Source: Salinivibrio kushneri
Lineage (GTDB): Bacteria; Pseudomonadota; Gammaproteobacteria; Enterobacterales; Vibrionaceae
Assembly: GCF_027286325.1 (NCBI RefSeq)
Contig: NZ_CP114588.1
Location: 2,505,317 to 2,569,316 of the forward strand
Reading direction: 5' to 3'
Length of the DNA: 64,000 nt
The notes beneath the pieces were generated by a model. It saw nothing but the letters and a program-made list of their open reading frames with translations, was not told where the DNA came from and ran no database searches. The first letter of the stretch is position 1. Every line of letters begins with the position of its first letter. Positions 1-10,063 of the stretch are shown piece by piece. Position numbers and translations under genes: made by a program.

Positions 1-82
1 TGGCCAACACCATGCCCATGATGCTCACGCCTGTCATGAATAACACAACAGCAAAGCCAATCAGAAAGAGTATTTCGATCAT
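1..82 (-). CDS. pspG: Phage shock protein G, 5' end only (cut by window edge)
   Basis: Only the first 27 codons are inside the window. They read M-I-E-I-L-F-L-I-G-F and continue with a hydrophobic segment containing F-M-T-G-V-S, which matches the start of E. coli PspG (MLELLFVIGF..VTGVS). PspG is a small inner-membrane effector of the phage-shock response, which protects the proton-motive force during envelope stress. An AAGGAG ribosome binding site lies a few bases before the ATG. The gene follows dusA on the same strand, as in E. coli, and has a sigma-54-type promoter at 117-133. The family call is secure; the C-terminus is not visible. Confidence 0.85.
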   Translation of the reverse strand, partial: MIEILFLIGFAVVLFMTGVSIMGMVLA

Positions 83-116
83 TACGATCTCCTTGTCTTG
101 GTAGCGAGACAGACTT

Positions 117-133
117 TGCAGGTTTTAGGCCAA
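117..133 (-). promoter_or_regulatory. Sigma-54 (-24/-12) promoter of pspG
   Basis: On the minus strand the sequence TTGGCCTAAAACCTGCA carries the invariant GG and GC pairs separated by 10 bases, with TTGG and TGCA flanks fitting the sigma-54 consensus. It lies about 35 bases upstream of the pspG start codon. In E. coli pspG is transcribed by sigma-54 RNA polymerase with the activator PspF, so both position and partner gene fit. PspF itself is not in this window. Confidence 0.75.
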
Positions 134-213
134 TTTGTCACTCGATAATTACTCATTAATTCAATAGATTACGGCGCTGACTTCCGGTTTCAATGAGGGC
201 GCGGTTATATTTT

Positions 214-228
214 CACCAATAATTGGTG
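214..228. promoter_or_regulatory. Perfect palindrome between dusA and pspG, possible enhancer site
   Basis: CACCAAT-A-ATTGGTG is a perfect inverted repeat with a one-base centre. It lies just after the dusA stop codon and about 90 bases upstream of the sigma-54 promoter of pspG. That distance suits an enhancer-binding protein such as PspF. It could instead be a weak terminator hairpin of dusA, but no T-run follows it on the minus strand. The role is inferred. Confidence 0.35.
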
Positions 229-240
229 CTTTTAACCGGT

Positions 241-1269
241 TCAGGCATCAAGCCATTGCTCAGGGATATGGCTCATTGCAGTGGTCAGTACCTCGACCCC
301 CGCGCCCGGCTTGTGCGCATTCTCGCTGATATAGCGGCGCCATTGCCGCGCGCCTGGCATATTTTGGAACAGACCTAACATATGGCGACTAATATGATTG
401 AGTTGCGCCCCTTGAGTGAGCTGCTGTTCGATGTATGGGAACATCGCCTCGACTGCTTGGCGACGTGTAATGCGAGGGGTTGTCTTGCCAAATAAACGCT
501 GATCGACCTCGGCTAACATAAACGGGCTCTGATAGGCTTGGCGGCCGACCATCACGCCATCAAGATGCGCAAGGTGCTGTTCCGCCTCCTCAAGGCTTTT
601 CACGCCACCATTGATAGCAAGCGTCAGGTGCGGAAAATCTTTTTTAAGCTGGTAAACACGCGGATAATCCAGCGGCGGAATTTCACGATTTTCTTTAGGG
701 CTCAGGCCTTTCAACCACGCCTTGCGCGCGTGAACCGTAAACATATCGCAGCCACTCTTTTCACTCACAATACCCACAAAGTCAGTCAAAAATTCGTAGC
801 TATCTTGCTCATCAATACCAATGCGGGTTTTCACCGTAATAGGCACCTCGGTCACTTCGCGCATCGCGGCCACACACTGCGCCACCAGCTCAGGTTCAGC
901 CATTAAGCAAGCACCAAAACGCCCGTTTTGCACCCGATCCGACGGGCAACCTACGTTTAGGTTAATTTCATCATAGCCACGCTCGGCCGCCAGCTTGGCG
1001 CACGTTGCCAAATCCGCCGGATCCGATCCCCCCAGCTGCAACGCCACCGGATGCTCCTGCTCGTTATAGGCAAGGTAATCCGCCTTACCATGAATGATCG
1101 CGCCTGTGGTCACCATCTCGGTAAACAGCAACGTGTGTTCTGATAATAAACGATGAAAATAACGGCAGTGGCGATCGGTCCAATCGAGCATGGGCGCAAC
1201 AGAGAAACGCTGCATCACCGTTTTTGGCGTCACATCAGGGCTGGCGGCGGTTTTGCTGGGGTTAGTCAT
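241..1269 (-). CDS. dusA: tRNA-dihydrouridine(20/20a) synthase DusA
   Basis: This is a flavin-dependent enzyme that reduces uridine to dihydrouridine at positions 20 and 20a in the tRNA D-loop. The protein has the DusA opening [12 protein letters not shown], the catalytic-cysteine motif [12 protein letters not shown], the FMN/tRNA segment [16 protein letters not shown] and the C-terminal H-M-L-G-L-F-Q block. All are near-identical to E. coli DusA. I chose the ATG at 1269 (342 aa). An in-frame TTG six codons upstream at 1287 is possible but has no better ribosome site. The gene is followed by pspG on the same strand. Confidence 0.95.
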   Translation of the reverse strand: MTNPSKTAASPDVTPKTVMQRFSVAPMLDWTDRHCRYFHRLLSEHTLLFTEMVTTGAIIHGKADYLAYNEQEHPVALQLGGSDPADLATCAKLAAERGYDEINLNVGCPSDRVQNGRFGACLMAEPELVAQCVAAMREVTEVPITVKTRIGIDEQDSYEFLTDFVGIVSEKSGCDMFTVHARKAWLKGLSPKENREIPPLDYPRVYQLKKDFPHLTLAINGGVKSLEEAEQHLAHLDGVMVGRQAYQSPFMLAEVDQRLFGKTTPRITRRQAVEAMFPYIEQQLTQGAQLNHISRHMLGLFQNMPGARQWRRYISENAHKPGAGVEVLTTAMSHIPEQWLDA

Positions 1270-1326
1270 GGTCTCGAATCTCTGCAATTACGTTGAACGA
1301 CGGTCGTTTTCGACAGGCGGACGCGG

Positions 1327-1332
1327 ATTATA
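1327..1332 (-). promoter_or_regulatory. Candidate -10 box for dusA
   Basis: A perfect TATAAT lies on the minus strand about 58 bases upstream of the chosen dusA ATG. No convincing -35 box is seen at 16-18 bases spacing, so only the -10 element is called. Confidence 0.4.
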
Positions 1333-1452
1333 CACATTGCACCGGTAAGATTTAAGCAGAACCATCCCGCCTGACCGCGAGGCAGAAGAAAAGCACAAGC
1401 TAACAGTATGGCAGCCGTTATGATCGTTTAAACCAAACCAGCCCCTATGCTC

Positions 1453-2385
1453 CTATAGCTGCTGTGAGAGCCGAAAGTATTTCTCTGCCGCCAAGTAGCT
1501 GATCACCGCCTCTTTTTGTCGGTCGCGAAATTGGTTTACCCATTGGTGAGCATTGTTGATGATCGCTTGTGCTTCATGCGGATGAGTGAGGTAGTAGTCG
1601 ATGACTACCTCTAGGTTGGAAAAATCTGCGTTGACCTCGGCATAGTGGACTCCAGGGATTAATTGGCCCTCCATAAACCAAGTTTCATATTCCATTGGGG
1701 GTGACAAGCAAAGCGAGTTAGAGGACATGATCCATTTTAAGTTGGTGGCAACGTCTTTCCCTTCCACACTGAGAATAAACTTATGCTGTAGCTGCGCTTG
1801 CGGTGTCAGCGGGGCTTTTCGATAGGCTTGGTCATTATCACTCGCTGGGCGTGTATCCCCAACATCAATGGTTGGGTGCGTGTAAAAGCGCTGAAGAAGC
1901 TGGTGGCGCTTGTGATTGAAACAGCGTCCGCGCCATACCGCACTATCGCGTTTTTGCGTAAACGGTACGGGATCATCGATAAATTGAAAATGACGCACTG
2001 CATTGAGCTTGAGTAGTACGGCGTTTTGGTTGTCGCCATGAATGGGGCGGCTTTTTACAAATGCAGGCGTAAATGGTGGTTGCGTTACATCGCCGCCTAA
2101 GTAGTGAAGAAACAAGCCATTTGGGAACCAGCGCATCACTCGCAATATATCTAAAAAGTACACCGACCCTTTATCTTGTCTCACACGGCCCGTCTGGTGA
2201 TCACAGTATTGCTCAGATAAACAAAATGGCGCATTCAAACGGTTGTAATAACTGACACGTTGGTCAATATCAGATTTGTGCTGCTGATAAATGGGCAACA
2301 GTTGCCGGCACATCCATGTGCGATACCAATCATTAGGAATAGCATTGAGTGCCAAGTTATAACTATAGTAGCGGAGTTTACTCAC
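1453..2385 (-). CDS. Glycosyltransferase family 90 (LpsA/CAP10-like) protein
   Basis: This 310-residue protein resembles the GT90 family, which includes the LpsA lipopolysaccharide proteins of Pasteurellaceae and the fungal CAP10 and animal POGLUT enzymes. Visible family blocks are W-R-G-R-C in the middle and F-I-L-S-V-E-G-K-D-V-A-T-N-L-K-W-I-M-S-S-N-S followed by E-T-W-F near residue 235. The latter matches the sugar-nucleotide-binding region. No signal peptide or transmembrane helix is evident, so a cytoplasmic role in surface polysaccharide or LPS modification is likely. The start codon is GTG. It is not in an LPS cluster: it stands alone between dusA and azurin. The donor and acceptor sugars cannot be told from sequence. 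Confidence 0.75.
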   Translation of the reverse strand: MSKLRYYSYNLALNAIPNDWYRTWMCRQLLPIYQQHKSDIDQRVSYYNRLNAPFCLSEQYCDHQTGRVRQDKGSVYFLDILRVMRWFPNGLFLHYLGGDVTQPPFTPAFVKSRPIHGDNQNAVLLKLNAVRHFQFIDDPVPFTQKRDSAVWRGRCFNHKRHQLLQRFYTHPTIDVGDTRPASDNDQAYRKAPLTPQAQLQHKFILSVEGKDVATNLKWIMSSNSLCLSPPMEYETWFMEGQLIPGVHYAEVNADFSNLEVVIDYYLTHPHEAQAIINNAHQWVNQFRDRQKEAVISYLAAEKYFRLSQQL

Positions 2386-2451
2386 ACCCTTGCTCCGTCA
2401 ATCCATGTATAGGAAAGCCTAGTTGAGCAAGATGACGAGGGAGTGAAACAA

Positions 2452-2481
2452 GCGAGAGAGCCGAACAAGGTGCTCTCTCGC
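2452..2481 (-). terminator. Intrinsic terminator after azurin
   Basis: GCGAGAGAGC and GCTCTCTCGC form a perfect 10-bp stem around a 10-base loop. On the minus strand the stem is followed by TTGTTT. It starts 9 bases past the azurin stop codon. Confidence 0.6.
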
Positions 2482-2489
2482 GACAAGAC

Positions 2490-2936
2490 TTATTCGATGG
2501 TGAATTTGCCTTTCATTACAGTCCAGTGGCCTGGGAAAGAGCAGAAATAAGTTAAGTCTTTGCCTTGCAAGCCTTCAGTTGAGAAGGTGATGGTGGTGCT
2601 TTCGCCGCCGCCAATCAACTTAGTGTGTGCCAAAATACGATCGTCGCCTTGTGGCAGATAGTCGTTATCAGCCCCTGCACCGGCGCCTTTCATGGCGATG
2701 TCTTGCAGGTTAGACGTTTCCGACAGCACCCAGTTGTGGCCCATAGAGGTCACAGGCATTGAGCCTTGATGCTCAAGCGTTAGCGTGACTTCGCTGCAGC
2801 TTGCTGGTACGGACAACGATGACTGATCGTAGGCCATTTTATCGCCGGTGGTGACAGTTAACTCACACTCATTGGCAGCCGCTTGCGTTGAAACAGACGC
2901 GAACGCCAGGGCGGCGAGGGCTAACAGTTTTTTCAT
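2490..2936 (-). CDS. azu: Azurin, periplasmic blue copper protein
   Basis: Azurins are periplasmic type-1 copper proteins that shuttle single electrons, often to denitrification enzymes or peroxidases. The 148-aa precursor starts with a typical signal peptide (MKKLLALAALAFASVSTQAA), and the mature part begins with N-E-C. The copper ligands are all present: His in M-G-H-N-W-V-L, then Cys, His and Met in the loop C-S-F-P-G-H-W-T-V-M-K-G. The paired structural cysteines (N-E-C and the A-S-C segment) are also there. An FNR-like site about 150 bases upstream suggests induction under low oxygen, as known for ANR control of Pseudomonas azurin. The redox partner is not evident here. Confidence 0.95.
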   Translation of the reverse strand: MKKLLALAALAFASVSTQAAANECELTVTTGDKMAYDQSSLSVPASCSEVTLTLEHQGSMPVTSMGHNWVLSETSNLQDIAMKGAGAGADNDYLPQGDDRILAHTKLIGGGESTTITFSTEGLQGKDLTYFCSFPGHWTVMKGKFTIE

Positions 2937-3086
2937 CGGTACATACTCCTATTATGGATGTAAAGGTATGTTTTTAATGCCTGTGGCACGCTGTCATCAT
3001 ACTGACATGACAGCGCAAAACAGTTAGCCGATTCAAAAATCGACTGATTGGTTTTTATTTTTACTTCTATCATTACTGTAAGGTAA

Positions 3087-3100
3087 CTGATCGCGATCAA
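3087..3100 (-). promoter_or_regulatory. FNR/CRP-family box (TTGAT-N4-ATCAg) upstream of azurin
   Basis: The site CTGAT-CGCG-ATCAA matches the FNR consensus TTGAT-N4-ATCAA at 9 of 10 defined positions. It lies about 150 bases before the azurin ATG. A class-II position (-41.5) would put the start near 3052, with an A/T-rich -10 around 3057-3063. It could also serve zur on the other strand, but the azurin link fits known anaerobic control. Confidence 0.55.
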
Positions 3101-3218
3101 GTGATATTGGACTACCTATTTACACTTGTGGCAAAGCGCATAGGATGACGATAGGTGGGGTGCGATGTTATACAGCTATGGTAAGATAACTGACTGACTG
3201 TTAGCACTTTGAGGCGCT

Positions 3219-3662
3219 ATGACCAACACCACTGGGTTACTGCACCGCGCACAGCAGCTTTGCGAGCAACGCGGCGTGCGATTAACGCCGCAGCGGACGC
3301 GCGTTTACGAGATTATCGCCAACTATTCACGTGCGATCACCGCCTATGAGCTGCTAGACGAGCTGCGTGAAACAGAGCCACAAGCCAAACCACCAACGGT
3401 TTATCGTGCGCTAGACTTTCTGTTAGCGCAGGGGTTTGTGCATAAGGTGGAGTCAACCAATAGCTATATCGCTTGTTGCCATCTTGGCCACCAGGGGCAC
3501 TGCTCCCAACTGCTCATCTGTGATCAATGCGGCACCGTGGAAGAGTGTCACACTGAGGAGCTTTCTGAGGCATTGCGTGAAAAAGCGCAAACGATGGGGT
3601 TTGAGGTTCAACACCATGTGATTGAAACTCACGGAACCTGCGCACAATGCCTAGCTCACTAA
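3219..3662 (+). CDS. zur: Zinc uptake regulator Zur (Fur family)
   Basis: Zur is a zinc-sensing repressor of the Fur family that shuts down zinc import genes such as znuABC when zinc is ample. The 147-aa protein has the DNA-binding winged helix (L-T-P-Q-R-T-R-V-Y near residue 23, and the recognition helix P-P-T-V-Y-R-A-L-D-F-L near residue 58). Two structural-zinc motifs, C-D-Q-C and C-A-Q-C, follow, with the histidine-rich H-H-V-I-E-T-H-G segment before the second. It has the shorter inter-domain region typical of Zur rather than Fur. cheX follows after 29 bases on the same strand. No clear Zur operator was seen upstream. Confidence 0.9.
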   Translation: MTNTTGLLHRAQQLCEQRGVRLTPQRTRVYEIIANYSRAITAYELLDELRETEPQAKPPTVYRALDFLLAQGFVHKVESTNSYIACCHLGHQGHCSQLLICDQCGTVEECHTEELSEALREKAQTMGFEVQHHVIETHGTCAQCLAH

Positions 3663-3691
3663 TACTGAATTGATTAGGACGGACATTCTTT

Positions 3692-4156
3692 ATGGAAGCA
3701 CAATTCGTCAACCCGTTTCTTACTTCACTGATCAATGTGCTACAGACCATGGCACAGCTGGAAATCCAGCCTGAGAAGCCTCACTTGAAGAAGTCAGAGA
3801 TCGCCAAAGGGGACGTTTCTGGATTAATTGGCATGGTCGGCCCACAGACTAAAGGCTCCTTTTCCGTCACCTTTGATGAGGACATGGCGCTTGAAATCAT
3901 GCAACGCATGCTCGGAGAGCGATCCGAGTCGATTGATGAAGAAGTGACGGATATGGTCGGTGAGATCACCAATATGGTGACAGGTGGCGCGAAGCGTATT
4001 TTGTCAGAAAAAGGCTTCGAGTTTGAAATGGCAACGCCAGTGGTGGTATCCGGCAAAGGCCATACCATCAACCACAAAAGTGATGGGCCTGTGATCATCA
4101 TGCCATTTAAATCCCCGCACGGCACCGCCTTTATCGAAATCTGTTTCGACCACTAG
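3692..4156 (+). CDS. cheX: Chemotaxis protein CheX (CheC-like phosphatase family)
   Basis: CheX proteins dephosphorylate the response regulator CheY-P and so reset the flagellar motor signal. This 154-aa protein has the family core with a single E-I-T-N motif in the helix M-V-G-E-I-T-N-M-V-T-G-G-A-K; this E-x-x-N pair forms the phosphatase centre in CheX dimers. The family hallmark G-S-F-S-V-T-F and the C-terminal P-F-K-S-P-H-G-T segment are also visible. It lies 29 bases behind zur, probably in one transcript, and far from any main che operon within this window. A related family member acting on another response regulator cannot be excluded. Confidence 0.85.
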   Translation: MEAQFVNPFLTSLINVLQTMAQLEIQPEKPHLKKSEIAKGDVSGLIGMVGPQTKGSFSVTFDEDMALEIMQRMLGERSESIDEEVTDMVGEITNMVTGGAKRILSEKGFEFEMATPVVVSGKGHTINHKSDGPVIIMPFKSPHGTAFIEICFDH

Positions 4157-4197
4157 TCAGGCATCCCCCGTTCACTCGAGTGGTTAACCCAAACAAA

Positions 4198-4230
4198 ATA
4201 AAAAAACGCCGCGATTACTCTCGCGGCGTT
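4198..4230 (-). terminator. Terminator of pgi (bidirectional stem)
   Basis: AACGCCGCGA and TCGCGGCGTT form a 10-bp stem with a 6-base loop. Read on the minus strand it is followed by a T-rich tail (TTTTTTATTTT), placing it about 30 bases after the pgi stop. It may also stop the zur-cheX transcript from the other side, where the tail is poorer. Confidence 0.85.
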
Positions 4231-4259
4231 TGACGTTCTCAATCGTGGCTCCACTTAAC

Positions 4260-5963
<1,704 letters not shown>

Positions 5964-6144
5964 GCAAGGATCCTGTATAACGTCAGCACCACCACGCTGT
6001 ACGCAGCGGTCATTGGTGTAATATTACATAATCATGGCTCGATTCTCACATCTAATCGCTGTGAGTAGGTTGCGATCAATCATAGAATAGTTGGATCGCC
6101 TGTGAGCCAACAGCATACGATAAAGATCACAACAAGGATTGCTT

Positions 6145-6579
6145 ATGTGGTATCAAACTGAGATTCGTCTGCGTGCCCGGCCGCGCGGCTTTCACCTGGT
6201 CACCGACGAAATCGTTAATGCACTGCCTATGCTGAACGATGTGGAAATGGGTATGGTGCAGGTGTTTATCAAGCACACCTCAGCGAGCTTAACCCTCAAT
6301 GAAAACGCCGACCCGACCGTGCGCCAAGATATGGAGGCGCACTTTAATCACGCAGTGCCTGAGCGCGCGCCTTATTATCGCCACACCTACGAAGGGGACG
6401 ATGACATGCCAGCGCACATTAAAGCATCATTGTTAGGCGCAAGCGTCACGGTGCCCATCAGCCAAGGTCGGTTGAACCTCGGTACGTGGCAAGGGATTTA
6501 TCTGGGCGAGCATCGCGATGCAGGCGGCATGCGTACCTTGGTAGTGACCCTGCAAGGCGCGCCACAAGCCAACGTCTGA
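6145..6579 (+). CDS. yjbQ: YjbQ family (UPF0047) protein
   Basis: This 144-aa protein matches E. coli YjbQ, starting M-W-Y-Q and continuing [10 protein letters not shown]. The family signature is [19 protein letters not shown] in the first half, followed near the end by [12 protein letters not shown]. These conserved His, Asn and Glu residues line a presumed active-site cleft. Weak thiamine-phosphate-synthase-like activity has been reported for some members, but the physiological role is unsettled. The ATG at 6145 has AAGGA at 6134-6138; the in-frame TTG at 6139 overlaps that site and is unlikely. In E. coli it lies in the same dnaB-alr region. Confidence 0.9.
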   Translation: MWYQTEIRLRARPRGFHLVTDEIVNALPMLNDVEMGMVQVFIKHTSASLTLNENADPTVRQDMEAHFNHAVPERAPYYRHTYEGDDDMPAHIKASLLGASVTVPISQGRLNLGTWQGIYLGEHRDAGGMRTLVVTLQGAPQANV

Positions 6580-6622
6580 TGCCACCGGCAAACAGGCTTG
6601 AAAATTAACGGATGGCGCGAGG

Positions 6623-7732
6623 CTATCCCGCTGCCCGTTGGTCAGAGTTGATGGTCAGGTATTGGCGCGGTACGCGCCCCGTCACTTGGCATACGAGCTC
6701 ATAGCCGATGGTGTCAACGAGACGTGCAATACGTTCGACCGGTAGCTCTGGCCCCCACAATACCGCTTCGTCACCCACTTTATCGGTCGCATCTGGACCC
6801 AGATCAACGGTGATCATATCCATCGATACCCGCCCAGCGAGCGGCACTTCGCGGCCATTCAACCACACTGGCGTGCCATCAGGCGCCAGCCGTGGATAGC
6901 CATCGCCATACCCGATGGCTATCACACCAATCAGGGTATCGCGCTCAGTTCGCCACCGAGCGCCATATCCCACGGGCTCCCCAGCTTTTAGCTTACGAAC
7001 GGCCATAACACGTGACGTTAAGCGCATCGCCGGTTTCAAGCCCAGCTGTTCACCCGTCAGTTCAATCCGCGACGAAATGCCATATAGGCAAATGCCGGGG
7101 CGCACCCAATCAAAATGACTTTGCGGCCAAAACAAGGTTCCCGACGACGCCGCCAGTGAGCGTTCACCAGGCAGCCCTTCCGTCACCTTTGTAAAAGTGT
7201 CTATTTGCGCTTGCGTAATGGGGTTATCCATTTCATCGGCACAACCAAAATGACTGAGAAAGCCGATGTCTGGCGCCACGTTGTCACAGGCTTTCAGGGC
7301 GGCGAGTGCTTCGGGCACTTGCTCAGGCTGAAAACCTAAGCGGTGCATGCCTGAGTCGACTTTAAGCCACACGGGTAAAGGCTCACTCAGTGCCGCGTGA
7401 GTCAACATGGTGACTTGTTCGTCACAGTGCACAGTGGCGGTCAGCTGGTGTTCAACCAATAGCGGGAGCTCGTCAGCTTCATAGAAGCCTTCCAGCAAGA
7501 CAATAGGCAAGTTGATACCAGCCTGACGTAACGTCAATGCTTCTTCAATCCGCGCCACCCCAAAAGCATCGCTATATGGCGCAAGGGTGGTGGCCACTGA
7601 GACCAAACCATGCCCGTAACCATCAGATTTAACCACTGTCATGACGTTGCTGTGGGGGGCTTGGCGACGCATCACCTGGATGTTGTGTACCATCGCCTCC
7701 GGATCGATAACGGCTTTGGCCGCATTGGTCAT
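6623..7732 (-). CDS. alr: Alanine racemase (PLP enzyme)
   Basis: Alr converts L-alanine to D-alanine for peptidoglycan precursors, using pyridoxal phosphate. The PLP lysine is K35 in V-V-K-S-D-G-Y-G-H-G, a variant of the usual V-K-A-N-A-Y-G-H-G. Other matching blocks are F-G-V-A-R-I-E-E-A, K-V-D-S-G-M-H-R-L-G, S-H-F-D-W-V-R-P-G-I and the C-terminal G-R-V-S-M-D-M-I-T-V-D. It follows dnaB on the same strand. I chose ATG 7732 (369 aa), 10 bases past the dnaB stop, since its N-terminus aligns with known Alr. An ATG at 7753 overlapping the dnaB end is also in frame. No good Shine-Dalgarno is seen, so translational coupling with dnaB is likely. Confidence 0.95.
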   Translation of the reverse strand: MTNAAKAVIDPEAMVHNIQVMRRQAPHSNVMTVVKSDGYGHGLVSVATTLAPYSDAFGVARIEEALTLRQAGINLPIVLLEGFYEADELPLLVEHQLTATVHCDEQVTMLTHAALSEPLPVWLKVDSGMHRLGFQPEQVPEALAALKACDNVAPDIGFLSHFGCADEMDNPITQAQIDTFTKVTEGLPGERSLAASSGTLFWPQSHFDWVRPGICLYGISSRIELTGEQLGLKPAMRLTSRVMAVRKLKAGEPVGYGARWRTERDTLIGVIAIGYGDGYPRLAPDGTPVWLNGREVPLAGRVSMDMITVDLGPDATDKVGDEAVLWGPELPVERIARLVDTIGYELVCQVTGRVPRQYLTINSDQRAAG

Positions 7733-7742
7733 GATAAAAGGA

Positions 7743-9134
7743 TTACTCGTCATCAAACGCCGGTCCTGCATAATTATCAAATCGCGAATACTGGCCTTGG
7801 AACGTCAGTCGCACCGAGCCAATCGGGCCGTTACGCTGCTTACCAATCAGGATTTCTGCAATCCCTTTCATCGCACTTTCCGGGTTATAGACTTCGTCAC
7901 GGTAAATAAACATGATCAAGTCAGCATCCTGCTCAATGGCGCCCGATTCACGCAAGTCGGAGTTCACCGGGCGTTTGTCTGCGCGCTGCTCCAACGAACG
8001 GTTGAGCTGTGATAGCGCCACCACTGGCACGTTCAGCTCTTTGGCGAGCGCTTTGAGCGAGCGGGAAATTTCGGCAATTTCAAGGGTTCGGTTTTCTTGT
8101 AAACCAGGCACTCGCATCAGCTGCAGGTAGTCGACCATGATCATGCTCACTCCTCCATGCTCACGCGCGACTCGACGCGCTCGCGAGCGCACATCGGTGG
8201 GCGTCAGGCCGGAGCTGTCATCGATGTACATATTCTTTTTCTGCATCAAGATCCCCATCGATGAGGAAATACGCGCCCAGTCTTCATCATCAAGCTGGCC
8301 GGTTCGGATCTTGGTTTGGTCGACCCGTGATAGCGAGGCCAACATACGCATCATCAGCTGTTCCGCTGGCATCTCGAGCGAGAAAATGAGTACCGGCTTT
8401 TCTTGATCCATCGCTGCGTTTTCACACAGGTTCATCGCAAAGGTGGTTTTACCCATCGAGGGGCGCGCGGCAACGATCACTAAGTCGGACGGTTGCAAAC
8501 CTGCCGTTTTTTTATTGAGGTCGGTAAAACCGGTCGAAACCCCAGTAACTCCATCTTGCGGAGTTTTAAAGAGCTCTTCGATACGCTCAAGGGTTTTGCT
8601 GAGCACAGAATCAATATGCTGCGGCCCTTCTGTCTCGCTGGTGCGTGACTCGGCAATCGCAAACACCTTGCTCTCTGCCATATCGAGCAGATCTTCTGAC
8701 GTACGCCCTTGAGTATCATAGCCGGCGTCCGCAATTTCATTGGCAACCCCAATCAGGTTACGAACCATAGCACGTTCGCGGACAATGTCCGCATAAGCGA
8801 CAATATTCGCTGCGCTTGGCGTGTTTTTCGCCAACTCTGCGAGATAGGCAAACCCACCGACATCATCCAAATGTCCGCCTTTTTCTAAATGCTCAGACAG
8901 GGTGATCAAGTCCAGTGGCTTGCCTTCATCGAGCAAAGACTTGGTAGACTCATAAATCAATCGATGCGGACGGCTGTAAAAGTCATGGCCAACCACTTTT
9001 TCCGCAACCGCATCCCAGCGCTCGTTATCCAACATCAAGCCACCCAGCACAGACTGCTCGGCTTCGATGGAATGTGGGGGCACTTTAAGGTTAGCGACTT
9101 GCTGATCTTTTGCGGGTTTACGATTGTCTGCCAT
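7743..9134 (-). CDS. dnaB: Replicative DNA helicase DnaB
   Basis: DnaB is the hexameric 5'-3' helicase that unwinds DNA ahead of the replication fork and binds primase DnaG. The 463-aa protein has the N-terminal helical domain (P-H-S-I-E-A-E-Q-S-V-L-G-G-L) and the RecA-like motor domain with Walker A A-R-P-S-M-G-K-T. The Walker B region is M-I-M-V-D-Y-L-Q-L-M, and the DNA-contact segment S-Q-L-N-R-S-L-E-Q-R follows. Length is normal (E. coli 471). GGTGAG stands at a suitable distance before the ATG. alr follows immediately and is probably co-transcribed. No intein is present. Confidence 0.97.
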   Translation of the reverse strand: MADNRKPAKDQQVANLKVPPHSIEAEQSVLGGLMLDNERWDAVAEKVVGHDFYSRPHRLIYESTKSLLDEGKPLDLITLSEHLEKGGHLDDVGGFAYLAELAKNTPSAANIVAYADIVRERAMVRNLIGVANEIADAGYDTQGRTSEDLLDMAESKVFAIAESRTSETEGPQHIDSVLSKTLERIEELFKTPQDGVTGVSTGFTDLNKKTAGLQPSDLVIVAARPSMGKTTFAMNLCENAAMDQEKPVLIFSLEMPAEQLMMRMLASLSRVDQTKIRTGQLDDEDWARISSSMGILMQKKNMYIDDSSGLTPTDVRSRARRVAREHGGVSMIMVDYLQLMRVPGLQENRTLEIAEISRSLKALAKELNVPVVALSQLNRSLEQRADKRPVNSDLRESGAIEQDADLIMFIYRDEVYNPESAMKGIAEILIGKQRNGPIGSVRLTFQGQYSRFDNYAGPAFDDE

Positions 9135-9311
9135 AAAAACTCACCTATTGCTACTGGGGGTCATTATACCCGCTGTCCTCGCAAGACGCTGCCCCACGCA
9201 GCATTTTTTTCCCAACGCTGAAGAAGTCGCCGCGATTTTAACGGAAATTTGACGGCTGAGGGAGCCCATGCACCTAGGATAAGGCGCGATATTGTCAACA
9301 GGTGATTCACG

Positions 9312-10058
9312 ATGAAAGTGCTGTCTCTCTTCCTTGTGATGTCCACATTATATATCCCTTTGTGCAACGCAACGGAGGCCACGCCGTCCCCTTGGCAAAG
9401 TGATTTGTCTCTAGGGCTGCAACAGTTAAGCGGCAATGCCGATTCACAAACAGTCAACGGGGAAGTAAATGGTCAATATGATGGCGAACAAACACGTTAT
9501 CAAGCCAGCGCGAGCGTGCTACAAGTGGAAAAAGATGGTGAGGAAGATAAACGTAAAACAGAATTAGAAACCCAAGCAAACCGTGGTATTAGCGCGCGTA
9601 GCTATGTCTTACTGAACGCTACCTATGTCGCAGATCGCTATGGTCCTTACTATGATGACTTTATGTTGGCCACAGGGCTTGGCCACCAATGGAGGCAAAG
9701 TGACACATTCCAACTCAGCACGGAAGTGGGGCCAGGGTATCGCTACCAGCGCCCCAACCTTGATGAAATCGACGATGATGATCTCATCATGCCGTACTCG
9801 GTTCGCGAGCCAGTGATTCGGGCACAGGCCAAAGGAGAATGGCAACTGGTCGACAGTGTTAGCTTAGAGGGGAGAAGCATAGTGATATCAGGTGGCAGTA
9901 ATACCAGCGTGGAAGGCGCCGTCACTCTGGCTTCCACCATTACCGAGAAGCTTTCGATAAAGATAACCAGTAAACACAACTATATGACGGATGTACCACC
10001 AGGGCTCAAAAATCACGATAGCGTGCTCACACTCGGTCTTCGTTATCAGTGGCTATAA
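9312..10058 (+). CDS. DUF481 outer-membrane protein (YdiY-like)
   Basis: The 248-aa protein begins with a clear signal peptide (MKVLSLFLVMSTLYIPLCNA). The rest alternates in the pattern of beta strands: W-Q-S-D-L-S-L-G-L-Q, then many short amphipathic segments, and it ends with the aromatic pair W-L as outer-membrane barrels do. The G-N-A-D-S-Q-T-V-N-G segment near residue 40, where DUF481 proteins typically have a conserved G-N-T/S-x-x-x motif, supports the family call. Family members include YdiY, described as salt- or acid-induced; the exact role is unknown. It is transcribed alone, divergent from dnaB, and shares a bidirectional terminator with the rplI operon. Confidence 0.75.
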   Translation: MKVLSLFLVMSTLYIPLCNATEATPSPWQSDLSLGLQQLSGNADSQTVNGEVNGQYDGEQTRYQASASVLQVEKDGEEDKRKTELETQANRGISARSYVLLNATYVADRYGPYYDDFMLATGLGHQWRQSDTFQLSTEVGPGYRYQRPNLDEIDDDDLIMPYSVREPVIRAQAKGEWQLVDSVSLEGRSIVISGGSNTSVEGAVTLASTITEKLSIKITSKHNYMTDVPPGLKNHDSVLTLGLRYQWL

Positions 10059-10063
10059 AAGAC

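Noticed and set aside
3150..3218. Zur autoregulatory operator (GTTAT...ATAAC) before zur
   Set aside because: The arms are too far apart and the inner bases do not fit the Zur consensus.
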